A DNA stretch of 8,679 bases. Origin: Solobacterium sp. Lineage in GTDB: Bacteria; Bacillota_I; Bacilli_A; Erysipelotrichales; Erysipelotrichaceae. Below are positions 1-6,937 of the stretch, piece by piece. Under the pieces are notes generated by a model. It worked only from the letters and a program-made list of their open reading frames with translations. It was not told the DNA's origin and did not search any database. Location of the stretch: NCBI GenBank assembly GCA_016291725.1, contig JAEEYJ010000201.1, forward strand, positions 1 to 8,679. The letters run 5' to 3'. The stretch's first letter is position 1, and every line of letters begins with the position of its first letter. The translations under genes were made by a program, and so were the position numbers.

Positions 1-1698
1 CATTCAGAGAAGGTCGAAGAATCGGTTCTGTCAATCGGTGGAAATGTCATTACGGTGCACGGACAGTACAAGGAAGGGGAAGAAATCAAAACCTTTACCG
101 CTACGGTACCGGCTACAGATGAGATGATCGGGGAACTGCTGGAGGATCTTTCCGGGTCCAATATCAGCATCATGGATGCGGATGAGTCCAACCTGTTCCT
201 GGACACACTGGTTTCAATGATTCCGTTCGTGTTCGTTATGCTGTTCGGCGTCTGGATGATGAACCGGATGGCAGGCGGTGCGGGATCGAATGCCAGAGCG
301 TTTGAATTCGGCACCAGCCGCGCACATCTTGAATCGGATTCCAAGGTGCGCTTTACAGACGTAGCAGGATGCGATGAAGAGAAGCAGGAGATGCAGGAAA
401 TCATTGATTACCTGAAGTATCCTAAAAAGTTCCAGCGGATGGGTGCCCGGATTCCGAAAGGTATTCTGATGGTCGGCAATCCCGGTACCGGCAAAACACT
501 GCTTGCTAAAGCGGTAGCCGGTGAAGCCGGTGTGCCGTTCTACAGCATTTCCGGTTCGGACTTTGTAGAGATGTTCGTCGGTGTCGGTGCCAGCCGTGTG
601 CGTGATATGTTCAAGAAAGCGCAGCAGACCGCGCCGTGCATTGTGTTCATCGATGAGATCGATGCGGTAGGACGCCAGAGAGGCGCAGGCTTCGGCGGCG
701 GCCATGATGAGCGTGAACAGACACTGAACCAGCTGCTTGTTGAAATGGACGGCATGGAAGAGAATACCGGTGTCGTTGTCATTGCGGCAACGAACCGTCC
801 GGATGTACTCGATCCGGCACTGCTGAGAGCCGGCAGATTCGACCGTCAGATTACGGTTTCCCTGCCTGACAGGAACGGTAGGAAAGCCATTCTGCAGGTC
901 CATGCCCGCAATAAGACCATCTCCGCGGATGTGGATATGGACGGGCTGGCGAAGCGGACACCGGGATTCAGCGGTGCAGACCTGGAGAACGTACTGAACG
1001 AGGCTGCGATCCTGGCGGTACGGGAGAACATGTCCGAGATCACGACGAAGCATATCGATGAAGCGATTGACCGTGTCATGATGGGACCGGCAAAGACCAG
1101 CCGTACCTATGATGAACAGACAAAGCGCATCGTAGCCTACCATGAATCCGGCCATGCCATCATCGGCCTGTATCTGGACAATGCTCAGATTGTTCAGAAA
1201 GTAACAATCATTCCGAGAGGCCAGGCAGGCGGATACAACCTGATGACGCCGAAGGAAGAAAAGCTGATGAATACCAAGAATGACCTGCTGGCGTCCATCA
1301 CCTCGTACATGGGCGGCCGTGCCGCGGAGGAGATGTTCTTCGACGATGTCACAACGGGTGCTTCGAATGACTTCGAACGGGCGACGAACATTGCCAGGGA
1401 TATGGTAACCCTCTACGGTATGAGTGATCTCGGACCGATCAAGTATGATTCCGGCAGCCAGAATGTCTTCCTGGGCAGGGATTATAACTCGCCGAGCAAC
1501 GTTTCCGGACAAGTGGCCTTTGAAATCGATGAGGAAGTCCGCAAAATCGTCAACGGGTGCTATCAGAAAGCGAAGGATGTCATCTCGGCCCACCGGGATG
1601 AACTGATCCGGATCGCTGATGCGCTCATGGAGTACGAAACACTGACATCCGCGCAGATCGAAGAGATCGTCAGGGGCGAAGAGCCGGCCGCAGAATAA
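1..1698 (+). CDS. ftsH: ATP-dependent zinc metalloprotease FtsH, 5'-truncated by the window edge
   Basis: This is the membrane-anchored AAA+ protease that extracts and degrades misassembled membrane proteins and short-lived cytosolic regulators, working as a hexamer. The frame is open from base 1, so the GTG at 55 is an internal valine codon and not a start. About 565 residues are visible; with a usual length near 640, the first transmembrane helix and part of the extracytoplasmic domain are missing. Visible in order are the end of the extracytoplasmic domain, the second membrane helix (about 205-270), Walker A GNPGTGKT (475-498), the pore motif FVGVG, Walker B IVFIDEID (640-663), the second region of homology with the GRFDR arginine fingers (about 832-846), the zinc site HESGH (1141-1155), and the third zinc ligand Asp in NDFE (codon 1369-1371). 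All catalytic residues are present. Two usually conserved prolines are replaced: GPPGTGKT reads GNPGTGKT and LLRPGRFDR reads LLRAGRFDR. Identity is certain; only the start is unseen. Confidence 0.98.
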   Translation, partial: HSEKVEESVLSIGGNVITVHGQYKEGEEIKTFTATVPATDEMIGELLEDLSGSNISIMDADESNLFLDTLVSMIPFVFVMLFGVWMMNRMAGGAGSNARAFEFGTSRAHLESDSKVRFTDVAGCDEEKQEMQEIIDYLKYPKKFQRMGARIPKGILMVGNPGTGKTLLAKAVAGEAGVPFYSISGSDFVEMFVGVGASRVRDMFKKAQQTAPCIVFIDEIDAVGRQRGAGFGGGHDEREQTLNQLLVEMDGMEENTGVVVIAATNRPDVLDPALLRAGRFDRQITVSLPDRNGRKAILQVHARNKTISADVDMDGLAKRTPGFSGADLENVLNEAAILAVRENMSEITTKHIDEAIDRVMMGPAKTSRTYDEQTKRIVAYHESGHAIIGLYLDNAQIVQKVTIIPRGQAGGYNLMTPKEEKLMNTKNDLLASITSYMGGRAAEEMFFDDVTTGASNDFERATNIARDMVTLYGMSDLGPIKYDSGSQNVFLGRDYNSPSNVSGQVAFEIDEEVRKIVNGCYQKAKDVISAHRDELIRIADALMEYETLTSAQIEEIVRGEEPAAE

Positions 1699-1700
1699 AG

Positions 1701-1706
1701 AAAGGA
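1701..1706 (+). promoter_or_regulatory. Candidate Shine-Dalgarno for the small membrane protein, separated from ATG by a hairpin
   Basis: AAAGGA lies 33 bases upstream of the ATG at 1740, too far for normal initiation. The 24-base hairpin at 1707-1730 begins immediately after it. If the hairpin is folded, only the nine bases 1731-1739 separate the two elements, an ordinary spacing. No purine-rich site lies within 5-15 unpaired bases of the ATG. The alternative AGGAGG at 1712-1717 lies inside the hairpin stem and loop and is 22 bases from the ATG. The assignment is inference from spacing. Confidence 0.4.
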
Positions 1707-1730
1707 AACGCAGGAGGAAACTCCTGCGTT
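1707..1730 (+). promoter_or_regulatory. Perfect hairpin (10-bp stem, GAAA tetraloop) between ftsH and the next gene
   Basis: Arms 1707-1716 and 1721-1730 are perfectly complementary and enclose a GAAA loop of the stable GNRA class. The 5' arm and loop include an AGGAGG sequence. Only two T residues end the 3' arm, followed by GTCATACG, so it is a poor intrinsic terminator. More likely roles are bringing the upstream AAAGGA close to the ATG at 1740, hiding AGGAGG, or protecting the 3' end of ftsH mRNA after processing. The stem is directly visible; the role is inferred. Confidence 0.6.
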
Positions 1731-1739
1731 GTCATACGT

Positions 1740-2108
1740 ATGAAAACAGGTAATCTCAATTCTATACTGGTCGGCACCGGAAGCGGTGTTCTCATGGCGC
1801 TTGTGGTACTGACGATGATCCGCCGGTCCATGATCCCGGCCGGACTGCTGACACTGCTGGTGCAGTGCGCTCTTGCCTGTGCTCTTCCGGGCTGTCTGGA
1901 AGTGCTCGGCAGCCGGGTGGACCTGTTCCGTACAGAGGTCATCATGGTCGCCGTATCCATGGTGATCGGTATCCTTTACGCATTGACCGTATCGATGAAC
2001 AGGCATGCAATGGATGAGCTGCTGCAGGCAGTCGTCACCATCCATGTATGCAGTGCCGTGGCTGTCGCTGTACGGCAGATTGTCCGCAGAAGGGGGAAAG
2101 CATCATGA
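1740..2108 (+). CDS. Small four-helix integral membrane protein of unknown function
   Basis: I do not recognise this 122-residue protein. Four hydrophobic stretches can be read at about residues 9-27, 33-53, 66-86 and 94-111, giving a compact polytopic protein. Arg-Arg at 28-29 follows helix 1, and the basic tail (Arg116-118, Lys120) follows helix 4. With an even number of helices both termini should lie on the same side, probably the cytoplasm by the positive-inside rule. No enzymatic motif is visible. The start is the only reasonable in-frame ATG, but it lacks a nearby ribosome binding site (see the hairpin at 1707-1730). Its TGA overlaps the next ATG as ATGA, so translation is probably coupled to the downstream glycoside hydrolase. 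Size and topology resemble many small four-helix domain-of-unknown-function families. Coding status rests on length, hydrophobicity pattern and the ATGA coupling. Confidence 0.75.
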   Translation: MKTGNLNSILVGTGSGVLMALVVLTMIRRSMIPAGLLTLLVQCALACALPGCLEVLGSRVDLFRTEVIMVAVSMVIGILYALTVSMNRHAMDELLQAVVTIHVCSAVAVAVRQIVRRRGKAS

Positions 2109-3814
2109 GTGAAAAGGAAAAGACGATGGCGGTGCCGCTTCCGGAATACCCGCGGATGCAGCTGCAGCGGGACAGCTTCATCAACCTGAACGGAATCTGG
2201 CAGTATCAGATTACAGACGGAAGGGCACCGGAGGAAGAGGACTGGAAGGAGATCCTGGTACCTTATCCTTTGGGTTCGGAACTGTCCGGGTCCAAGGAAG
2301 AACTGCACCCCCATGAAGTCCTGTGGTACCGGAGACGTTTTACGTTTGAGCAGTCCCGCAAGCATGTACTGCTCAACTTTGAAGCCGTGGACCAGTGCTG
2401 CACCGTGTATCTCAATGATAAAAAGATCGGTGAACACGCCGGCGGCTATACACCGTTTGCGTACGATGTCACCAAGTACATCAAGTACAACAATGAGCTA
2501 GTGGTCATCGTTACCGATGATACCGACCGGGGACTGTATGCCTACGGGAAGCAGAAGCTGGAGCACAGCGGGATGTGGTATACCCCTACAGCCGGCATCT
2601 GGCAGACCGTATGGATCGAAGAAGTCGGTGATAAAGCGGTCACGGACCTGAAGATCACACCGGACTGCGATCATTCCTGCGTCTATCTGGATATGGCCGG
2701 TACGTACGAGCAGGCGATCATCAATGTCTTTGCGGACGGTGTCCTGGTGCACCGCGGCATTACCGTGGAGCACTCCTATACCGTGCAGCTGGACAGTGTC
2801 CGGTACTGGTCACCGGAAGATCCGTTCCTGTATGACCTGTACATTGAGACGGGGGAAGAGACCGTCAAGAGCTACTTCGGCATGCGGAAGTTCTCTGCAG
2901 GCACGGACAAGTACAATGTACGCCGGTTCATGCTCAACGGCAGACCGCTGTTCCTCAGCGGACTGCTGGACCAGGGCTATACCTGGGAAGGACTGGTCAC
3001 GTATCCGGATGAAGCGATGATGGTCAAGGAACTGGAAGCCGTCAAGGATATGGGCTTCAACATGCTGAGGAAGCACGCAAAGACGGAATGCCGCCGGTGG
3101 TACTGGCTCTGCGACCGGATGGGGATTCTGGTCATGCAGGATATACCGAACGGCGGCGGACCGTACTCGTTCATGAGTACAGGCATACTGCCGAATCTCG
3201 GAAGGATCCGTACCAAGGACAATGATTACAAGGCTGCAGGAAGAGAAACAAAGGAAAGCCGGGACGCCTACTACTATGAAGTCGATGAAATCCTGAATGC
3301 CCTCTACAATTGTGTAAGCATCTTTGCCTGGGTGGCATTCAACGAAGGCTGGGGACAGTTTGACAGTGCCGCAGCGACGGAATACATCAAACGCTACGAT
3401 ACAACCCGTCTGGTGGACAGTGCGTCCGGCTGGTTCGATCAGGGAGCAGGAGACTTCCTGAGCAGACACTGCTATTTCCTGCCGTTCAAAGTACCGCAGG
3501 AAGACGGACGCATCATCCTGCTGAGTGAATTCGGCGGCTACTCCTTCCTGGAAAAAGGCCATTCCAAGGTGGACAAACTGTACGGCTACCGGAAATACAA
3601 GGACAAGGGAAAGCTGAACAAAGCCATATCGGATCTGTACAACCGTATGGTATACGAGAATATTCCCAAGGGGCTATCCGGGTGCATCTACACCCAGGTC
3701 AGTGACGTAGAGGATGAATGCAACGGTCTGTTTACATTTGACCGGAAAGTACTCAAGGTAGACCGCAGAATGATGAAGAAGATCAATGACAGACTGATAC
3801 GGAGGGTTAAGTAG
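2105..3814 (+). CDS. Glycoside hydrolase family 2 protein (beta-galactosidase/beta-glucuronidase type)
   Basis: This 569-residue retaining beta-glycosidase shows the three-part family 2 plan: an N-terminal jelly-roll sugar-binding domain (about residues 15-170, beginning near FINLNGIWQYQ), an immunoglobulin-like domain (about 175-265) and a C-terminal TIM barrel (about 275-560). The expected acid/base is Glu414 in FNEGWGQF and the expected nucleophile is Glu475 in LSEFGG; both are present, 61 residues apart. It lacks the C-terminal extensions of the large LacZ enzymes and has no signal peptide, so it probably acts on imported oligosaccharides or glycosides in the cytoplasm. The start at 2105 is preferred over a longer reading because AGGGGG (2091-2096) lies eight bases upstream and the ATG overlaps the previous stop. 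The substrate cannot be read from sequence. Its position between ftsH and hslO, with no sugar transporter or regulator nearby, is unusual. Confidence 0.93.
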   Translation: MSEKEKTMAVPLPEYPRMQLQRDSFINLNGIWQYQITDGRAPEEEDWKEILVPYPLGSELSGSKEELHPHEVLWYRRRFTFEQSRKHVLLNFEAVDQCCTVYLNDKKIGEHAGGYTPFAYDVTKYIKYNNELVVIVTDDTDRGLYAYGKQKLEHSGMWYTPTAGIWQTVWIEEVGDKAVTDLKITPDCDHSCVYLDMAGTYEQAIINVFADGVLVHRGITVEHSYTVQLDSVRYWSPEDPFLYDLYIETGEETVKSYFGMRKFSAGTDKYNVRRFMLNGRPLFLSGLLDQGYTWEGLVTYPDEAMMVKELEAVKDMGFNMLRKHAKTECRRWYWLCDRMGILVMQDIPNGGGPYSFMSTGILPNLGRIRTKDNDYKAAGRETKESRDAYYYEVDEILNALYNCVSIFAWVAFNEGWGQFDSAAATEYIKRYDTTRLVDSASGWFDQGAGDFLSRHCYFLPFKVPQEDGRIILLSEFGGYSFLEKGHSKVDKLYGYRKYKDKGKLNKAISDLYNRMVYENIPKGLSGCIYTQVSDVEDECNGLFTFDRKVLKVDRRMMKKINDRLIRRVK

Positions 3815-3815
3815 A

Positions 3816-4721
3816 ATGCGTGACCGGTTGATCATCGCAGATGCGCTGGAGGGAACGGTGAGAATCAGAGCTGCCCGGACAACGGATCTCGTGGAAAATG
3901 CCAGAAAAGCGCACAATGCCCAGCCCACCTCCTGCGCAGCCCTGGGCAGAGTCCTGACCATAGATGCCATTATGGCCAGTGAAATGAAGGACGCTGATGC
4001 AAAGACGGTTGTGACCATCAATGGTGATGGTCCGGCCGGTACCATTGTGGCCCAGGCGGACGGTGCCGGTAATGTCAGAGGATTCATCGGCGATCCGTCC
4101 CTGTACATTTTCAACCATGAGACAGGCAAGCTGGATGTCGGTGCGGCTGTGGGACACAGCGGCACATTGTCTGTATCCAAGGATCTGGGTCTGAAGGAAC
4201 CGTTCACCGGTATGGTGAATCTGTACAGCGGAGAGATCGGTGAAGACTTCACCTACTATTTCGCCCTCAGCGAGCAGACCCCTTCCATGGTGGCTGTAGG
4301 TGTGCTGGTGGATACAGACTGCAGTGTACGTGCGGCCGGAGGGATGGTCGTTCAGCTGCTGCCGGATGCCCCGGAGGAAACCATTGCCTTCGTGGAAAGC
4401 ATCCAGCAGAGAATGAAGCCGGTGTCGGCGTATATCGATGAAGGGTACAGTCCGGAGGCGATCATCCAGGAACTGTTCCCCGATGCCCGCATGCTGGGCG
4501 AAAGGGATCTGCGCTGGCAATGTTCCTGCAGCAAGGAAGGCTTTGCGGCTGCCCTCTCCCTGATCCAGGAGAAGGACCTGGAAGAGATGATTGCCGAAGA
4601 TCATCAGGCACAGATTACCTGCCAGTACTGCGGGAAGACCTATCTGTTCAATGAAGAAGAACTGAAGGAGATTCTGGAGAAGCACCGTCATGTGGAAGAT
4701 CGGAAACGTTTCGCTGCGTAA
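3816..4721 (+). CDS. hslO: Hsp33 redox-regulated molecular chaperone
   Basis: Hsp33 is a cytoplasmic holdase that is inactive when reduced and zinc-bound. It becomes active when oxidants such as hypochlorite, or peroxide with unfolding conditions, oxidise its zinc cysteines. The 301-residue length is typical. The N-terminal and middle domain runs to about residue 225. The C-terminal redox switch carries the diagnostic CxC at Cys236 and Cys238 and CxxC at Cys269 and Cys272, so the switch should work. The ATG at 3816 is preceded by GGAGGG (3801-3806) at nine bases, within the end of the glycosidase gene, and only one base separates the genes, so they are co-transcribed. The gene's 3' end overlaps dusB by 32 bases. 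ftsH, hslO and dusB lie near one another in Bacillus and relatives, which supports the call. Confidence 0.97.
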   Translation: MRDRLIIADALEGTVRIRAARTTDLVENARKAHNAQPTSCAALGRVLTIDAIMASEMKDADAKTVVTINGDGPAGTIVAQADGAGNVRGFIGDPSLYIFNHETGKLDVGAAVGHSGTLSVSKDLGLKEPFTGMVNLYSGEIGEDFTYYFALSEQTPSMVAVGVLVDTDCSVRAAGGMVVQLLPDAPEETIAFVESIQQRMKPVSAYIDEGYSPEAIIQELFPDARMLGERDLRWQCSCSKEGFAAALSLIQEKDLEEMIAEDHQAQITCQYCGKTYLFNEEELKEILEKHRHVEDRKRFAA

Positions 4722-5673
4722 CCGGATCGTCGCTGCACCGCTGGCAGGCATTTCCAATCCTGTATACCGGAAGATGATGCATGAATACGGCGCTGCGCTG
4801 GCAGTGAGCGAGATGATCAGTGACAAAGCCCTGCATTACCGCAGCCGGAAGACCTACGACATGTGCCGGATCATTGACGGGGAGCACCCTGTATCGCTGC
4901 AGCTGTTCGGAAGCGATCCGGATACCATGGCCGAGGCTGCGCAGTATCTCACGGAGAATACATCCTGCGATATCATCGATATCAATATGGGCTGTCCGGT
5001 CCCGAAGGTTGTCAAAGGCCATGCCGGCAGCTGGCTGATGCAGGATCCGGAGCTGGCTGCTCAGATCGTTAAGGCCGTGGTGGAGCATACCGACCGCCCG
5101 GTTACGGTGAAGATCCGGGCAGGCTGGGACAGCAATCATATCAACTGTGCAGAATTCGCTGCCAGGATGGAAGAAGCCGGTGCAGCGGCCATTGCGGTGC
5201 ACGGACGTACCAAAGCCCAGCTCTATGAAGGCACCAGCAATCCGGAGTACATCCGGATGGTCAAGGAAGCCGTGTCTGTTCCGGTCATCGGCAACGGGGA
5301 TATCCGTACCGTGGAGGATGCCCTGAACATGTTCACATACACGGGCTGTGATGCGGTGATGATCGGCAGGGGGCTGCTGGGCAGACCTTTCTTCCTGACG
5401 GAACTCGAACATGCACTGCGGGGTGAAGCCTATACAATGCCCTCCTACGAAGAACGGCTGGATCTGGCACTGGAGTATGCCCGGCAGCTGTGTGCGTACG
5501 AGGGTGAGGATACAGGGATGCGGATGATGCGCTCCATGGCAGCCTGGTACCTTGCGGGCATGCCCCATTCCGCAAAGTACCGCAATGAACTGAGCACGGT
5601 CAGCACCTATGAAGACATGGTGCGCATCATGGACAACTGCCGGGCAAAGATCCGTGAAGTGCAGGCTTTGTGA
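4690..5673 (+). CDS. dusB: tRNA dihydrouridine synthase, DusB type
   Basis: This FMN-dependent flavoenzyme reduces specific uridines in the D-loop of tRNA to dihydrouridine using NADPH. The 327-residue protein has an N-terminal TIM barrel and a C-terminal helical tRNA-binding part. Visible landmarks are PLAGISN near the N-terminus, NMGCPVPKV with the catalytic Cys102, Lys141 in VKIRAGW, His171 in HGRTKAQ, GNGD at 201-204 and the phosphate-binding GRGLLGRPF starting at Gly226. The start at 4690 is inside hslO. It is supported by the MWKIGNVSLRNRIV opening, which matches family N-termini, and by GGAGA about ten bases upstream, so translation is probably coupled to hslO. No clear terminator follows the TGA, so some transcripts may run into the redoxin genes. 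Assignment to DusB rather than another Dus class rests on overall resemblance and the hslO context. Confidence 0.95.
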   Translation: MWKIGNVSLRNRIVAAPLAGISNPVYRKMMHEYGAALAVSEMISDKALHYRSRKTYDMCRIIDGEHPVSLQLFGSDPDTMAEAAQYLTENTSCDIIDINMGCPVPKVVKGHAGSWLMQDPELAAQIVKAVVEHTDRPVTVKIRAGWDSNHINCAEFAARMEEAGAAAIAVHGRTKAQLYEGTSNPEYIRMVKEAVSVPVIGNGDIRTVEDALNMFTYTGCDAVMIGRGLLGRPFFLTELEHALRGEAYTMPSYEERLDLALEYARQLCAYEGEDTGMRMMRSMAAWYLAGMPHSAKYRNELSTVSTYEDMVRIMDNCRAKIREVQAL

Positions 5674-5683
5674 CTTTATCACG

Positions 5684-5710
5684 TTAAAAAGAATGAAACT
5701 GTGCTATTGT
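5684..5710 (+). promoter_or_regulatory. Candidate promoter for the redoxin cluster (extended -10)
   Basis: TGCTATTGT (5702-5710) fits an extended -10 element, TGnTATnnT, with hexamer TATTGT. A weak -35-like TTAAAA (5684-5689) lies 15 bases upstream, which is short, but an extended -10 can compensate. It sits in the only gap between dusB and the first redoxin gene, giving a leader of about 20 bases before the ATG at 5736. A partial dyad, TGTGA-N5-TCACG (5669-5683), abuts the -35 and could be an operator. Recognised by eye only. Confidence 0.45.
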
Positions 5711-5722
5711 GAAATCAGTCAT

Positions 5723-5728
5723 GGGAGG
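5723..5728 (+). promoter_or_regulatory. Ribosome binding site that fixes the first redoxin start
   Basis: GGGAGG lies seven bases before the ATG at 5736. In-frame alternatives GTG at 5709 and ATG at 5721 lie upstream of or overlap this site and have no site of their own. An ATG at 5732 is out of frame. The paralogues also begin M-P/A-RINVGE, which agrees with 5736. Confidence 0.8.
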
Positions 5729-5735
5729 TATATGT

Positions 5736-6290
5736 ATGGCTAGAATCAATGTTGGCGAAAAGATGCCGGAATTTGTATTCAACACAGGCTACCGCAACGA
5801 TGTAAAACTGTATGATGAGCTGGCGGACAAGACCGTGATCTGGGTCCTGCGCTATATGGGATGCACTGTCTGCCGTTATGACATTCATGTCGTGAATGAG
5901 CGCTATGAAGAGTTCAAGGCGAAGGGTGCAAAGGTCTTCTTCCTGATGCAGAGTGATCAGGCACACATCCAGGAAGACTTCGACCGTACAGATGAGCATC
6001 CGGAGTTCGAAGTTATTTCCGACCCGGAGATGGCGATTTACAAGGCACTGGACATCAAGCCCGCAGCGTCCATGGAAGAGCTCGCAGGCGGTCCGGAAGG
6101 ACTGGAGAAGCTGAAGGCAAAGGGTGCCAAGGCTGCCGCAGCCGGATTCTCCCACGGTGATTACGAGGGTGATGAGCAGCAGCTGCCGGCTATGTTCATC
6201 CTGGACAAGGACGGCACGGTTGTCTATGCACGCTATGCAGAGAACATCGTCGATCTGCCGGATGTAGACGGCGTACTGGAACTGCTGTAA
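5736..6290 (+). CDS. AhpC/TSA-like thioredoxin-fold redoxin, copy 1 (CTVC active site)
   Basis: This 184-residue cytoplasmic protein belongs to the peroxiredoxin-like AhpC/TSA group of the thioredoxin superfamily. Its N-terminal strand (INVGEKMPEFVF) leads to RYMGCTVCRYD with Cys43 and Cys46, the only two cysteines. This is a CxxC dithiol placed where peroxiredoxins carry the peroxidatic cysteine. Later landmarks are LMQSDQAHIQED, SDPEM, HGDYEGDE and QLPA, with the expected cis-proline. It probably reduces peroxides or protein disulfides through an intramolecular disulfide; substrate and electron donor are unknown. No signal peptide is present. It is the first of three tandem paralogues and the most divergent, about two thirds identical to copy 3 by hand count. 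A candidate promoter precedes it and a terminator-like hairpin follows ten bases after its stop, suggesting a separately abundant transcript. The start is set by GGGAGG at 5723-5728. Confidence 0.9.
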   Translation: MARINVGEKMPEFVFNTGYRNDVKLYDELADKTVIWVLRYMGCTVCRYDIHVVNERYEEFKAKGAKVFFLMQSDQAHIQEDFDRTDEHPEFEVISDPEMAIYKALDIKPAASMEELAGGPEGLEKLKAKGAKAAAAGFSHGDYEGDEQQLPAMFILDKDGTVVYARYAENIVDLPDVDGVLELL

Positions 6291-6299
6291 TTGCACAAC

Positions 6300-6320
6300 A
6301 AACCCACTTCGGTGGGTTTT
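6300..6320 (+). terminator. UUCG-loop hairpin with short U-run: terminator or attenuator between copies 1 and 2
   Basis: Arms AAACCCAC (6300-6307) and GTGGGTTT (6312-6319) pair perfectly around TTCG, closed by C-G, the especially stable cUUCGg tetraloop. The T-run at 6317-6320 is only four long before GC. TTGC (6291-6294) and GCAA (6321-6324) could extend the fold. It lies wholly in the 48-base gap between stop 6290 and ATG 6339. No separate promoter fits in the remaining space, so copy 2 probably depends on read-through. Partial termination or RNA processing is inferred. Confidence 0.75.
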
Positions 6321-6338
6321 GCAATGGAGGAGATCAAT

Positions 6339-6896
6339 ATGCCCAGAATCAATGTCGGTGAAAGGATGCCGGAATTTGTATTCAATACCGGCTACCGTAC
6401 CGGTGTAAAGCTCTATGATGGAACAGCGGAGAAGACGGTACTGTGGGTTGTCCGCTACATCGGCTGCCCGCCCTGCCGCTATGATGCACATGTCATCGGA
6501 CAGCGGATCAATGAATTCAAAGCGAAGGGAGCGAACGTCTTCGTACTGATGCAGAGCGACCAGGAACACATCCAGGAAGACCTGGAGCGCACCGGTGAAA
6601 AGGATCTCGCAGTGGAGATCATCGCGGATCCTGAGATGACCATCTACAAAGCCCTGGATATCCCCATCGCGAAGGATAAAACAGAACTGCGCGGGGAAGG
6701 GGAAGAGTATGCGCGGTATCTTGCCAAAGGTGCCGCTACCAAGGAAGCCGGCTATACCCACGGAGACTACGAAGGGGATGAACTCCAGCTCCCGGCGCAG
6801 TTCATCATCGACCGGGAAGGTACCGTACTGCTGGCCAACTATGCCAGGAGCATGGGCGGTATGTACACCGTGGATGAGCTGCTGGAAAAGCTCTGA
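6339..6896 (+). CDS. AhpC/TSA-like thioredoxin-fold redoxin, copy 2 (CPPC active site)
   Basis: This 185-residue paralogue of the preceding gene has the same layout: MPRINVGERMPEF opening, RYIGCPPCRYDAH with Cys43 and Cys46 as the only cysteines, LMQSDQEHIQED, ADPEM, HGDYEGDE and QLPA. CPPC replaces CTVC, which should shift the redox potential of the dithiol. By hand count it is about 146/185 identical to copy 3 without gaps. The match is nearly complete in residues 1-108, but residues 109-136 differ strongly and contain KDKTELRGEGEEYARY, unlike either sister. GGAGGAG (6326-6332) six bases before ATG 6339 fixes the start; the frame is open upstream to 6291, but that stretch is the terminator hairpin. 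Expression probably depends on read-through from copy 1. Role as for the family: a thiol-dependent peroxidase or disulfide reductase, substrate not known. Confidence 0.9.
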   Translation: MPRINVGERMPEFVFNTGYRTGVKLYDGTAEKTVLWVVRYIGCPPCRYDAHVIGQRINEFKAKGANVFVLMQSDQEHIQEDLERTGEKDLAVEIIADPEMTIYKALDIPIAKDKTELRGEGEEYARYLAKGAATKEAGYTHGDYEGDELQLPAQFIIDREGTVLLANYARSMGGMYTVDELLEKL

Positions 6897-6911
6897 ACAA
6901 AACGATATACT
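6883..6911 (+). promoter_or_regulatory. Weak candidate internal promoter before redoxin copy 3
   Basis: TGGAAA (6883-6888, four of six matches to TTGACA) and TATACT (6906-6911, five of six matches to TATAAT) are separated by 17 bases. They lie across the end of copy 2 and the 41-base gap before copy 3. Initiation near 6918 would leave a leader of about 20 bases including AGGAGG. No hairpin separates copies 2 and 3, so co-transcription is equally possible. Confidence 0.35.
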
Positions 6912-6937
6912 GAACATAGAAACAGGAGGAAAACACT

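Noticed and set aside
55..57. GTG as the start of ftsH
   Set aside because: The frame is open to the window edge and FtsH needs an additional N-terminal membrane helix, so this is an internal valine codon.
214..1593. 459-codon open frame on the minus strand, antisense to ftsH
   Set aside because: It lies wholly opposite a certain ftsH gene, and its translation has no recognisable domain and is rich in His, Arg and Cys. The openness is a by-product of codon use on the real strand.
2048..2104. Longer start for the glycoside hydrolase
   Set aside because: The extension has no ribosome binding site and encodes a Cys-rich stretch unlike family N-termini, while ATG 2105 has AGGGGG at eight bases and an ATGA overlap.
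3807..4826. 339-codon open frame on the minus strand, antisense to hslO
   Set aside because: It is opposite a clear Hsp33 gene and has no family resemblance.
4648..5682. 344-codon open frame on the minus strand, antisense to dusB
   Set aside because: It mirrors dusB almost exactly, has no recognisable motif, and the sense strand has all dihydrouridine synthase landmarks.
5668..5685. Rex or CRP operator
   Set aside because: The half-sites are separated by five bases, not six, and the right half departs from consensus. It is kept only as a low-interest observation.
5709..5735. Upstream GTG or ATG starts for redoxin copy 1
   Set aside because: They lie across the -10 and Shine-Dalgarno region, and both paralogues begin at the position equivalent to 5736.
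6291..6338. Upstream-extended start for redoxin copy 2
   Set aside because: The added residues would be encoded by the terminator hairpin and the ribosome binding site, and are absent from the paralogues.
5715..6917. 400-codon open frame on the minus strand across redoxin copies 1 and 2
   Set aside because: Its internal repetition simply reflects the duplicated sense genes. It crosses a terminator hairpin and has no domain.
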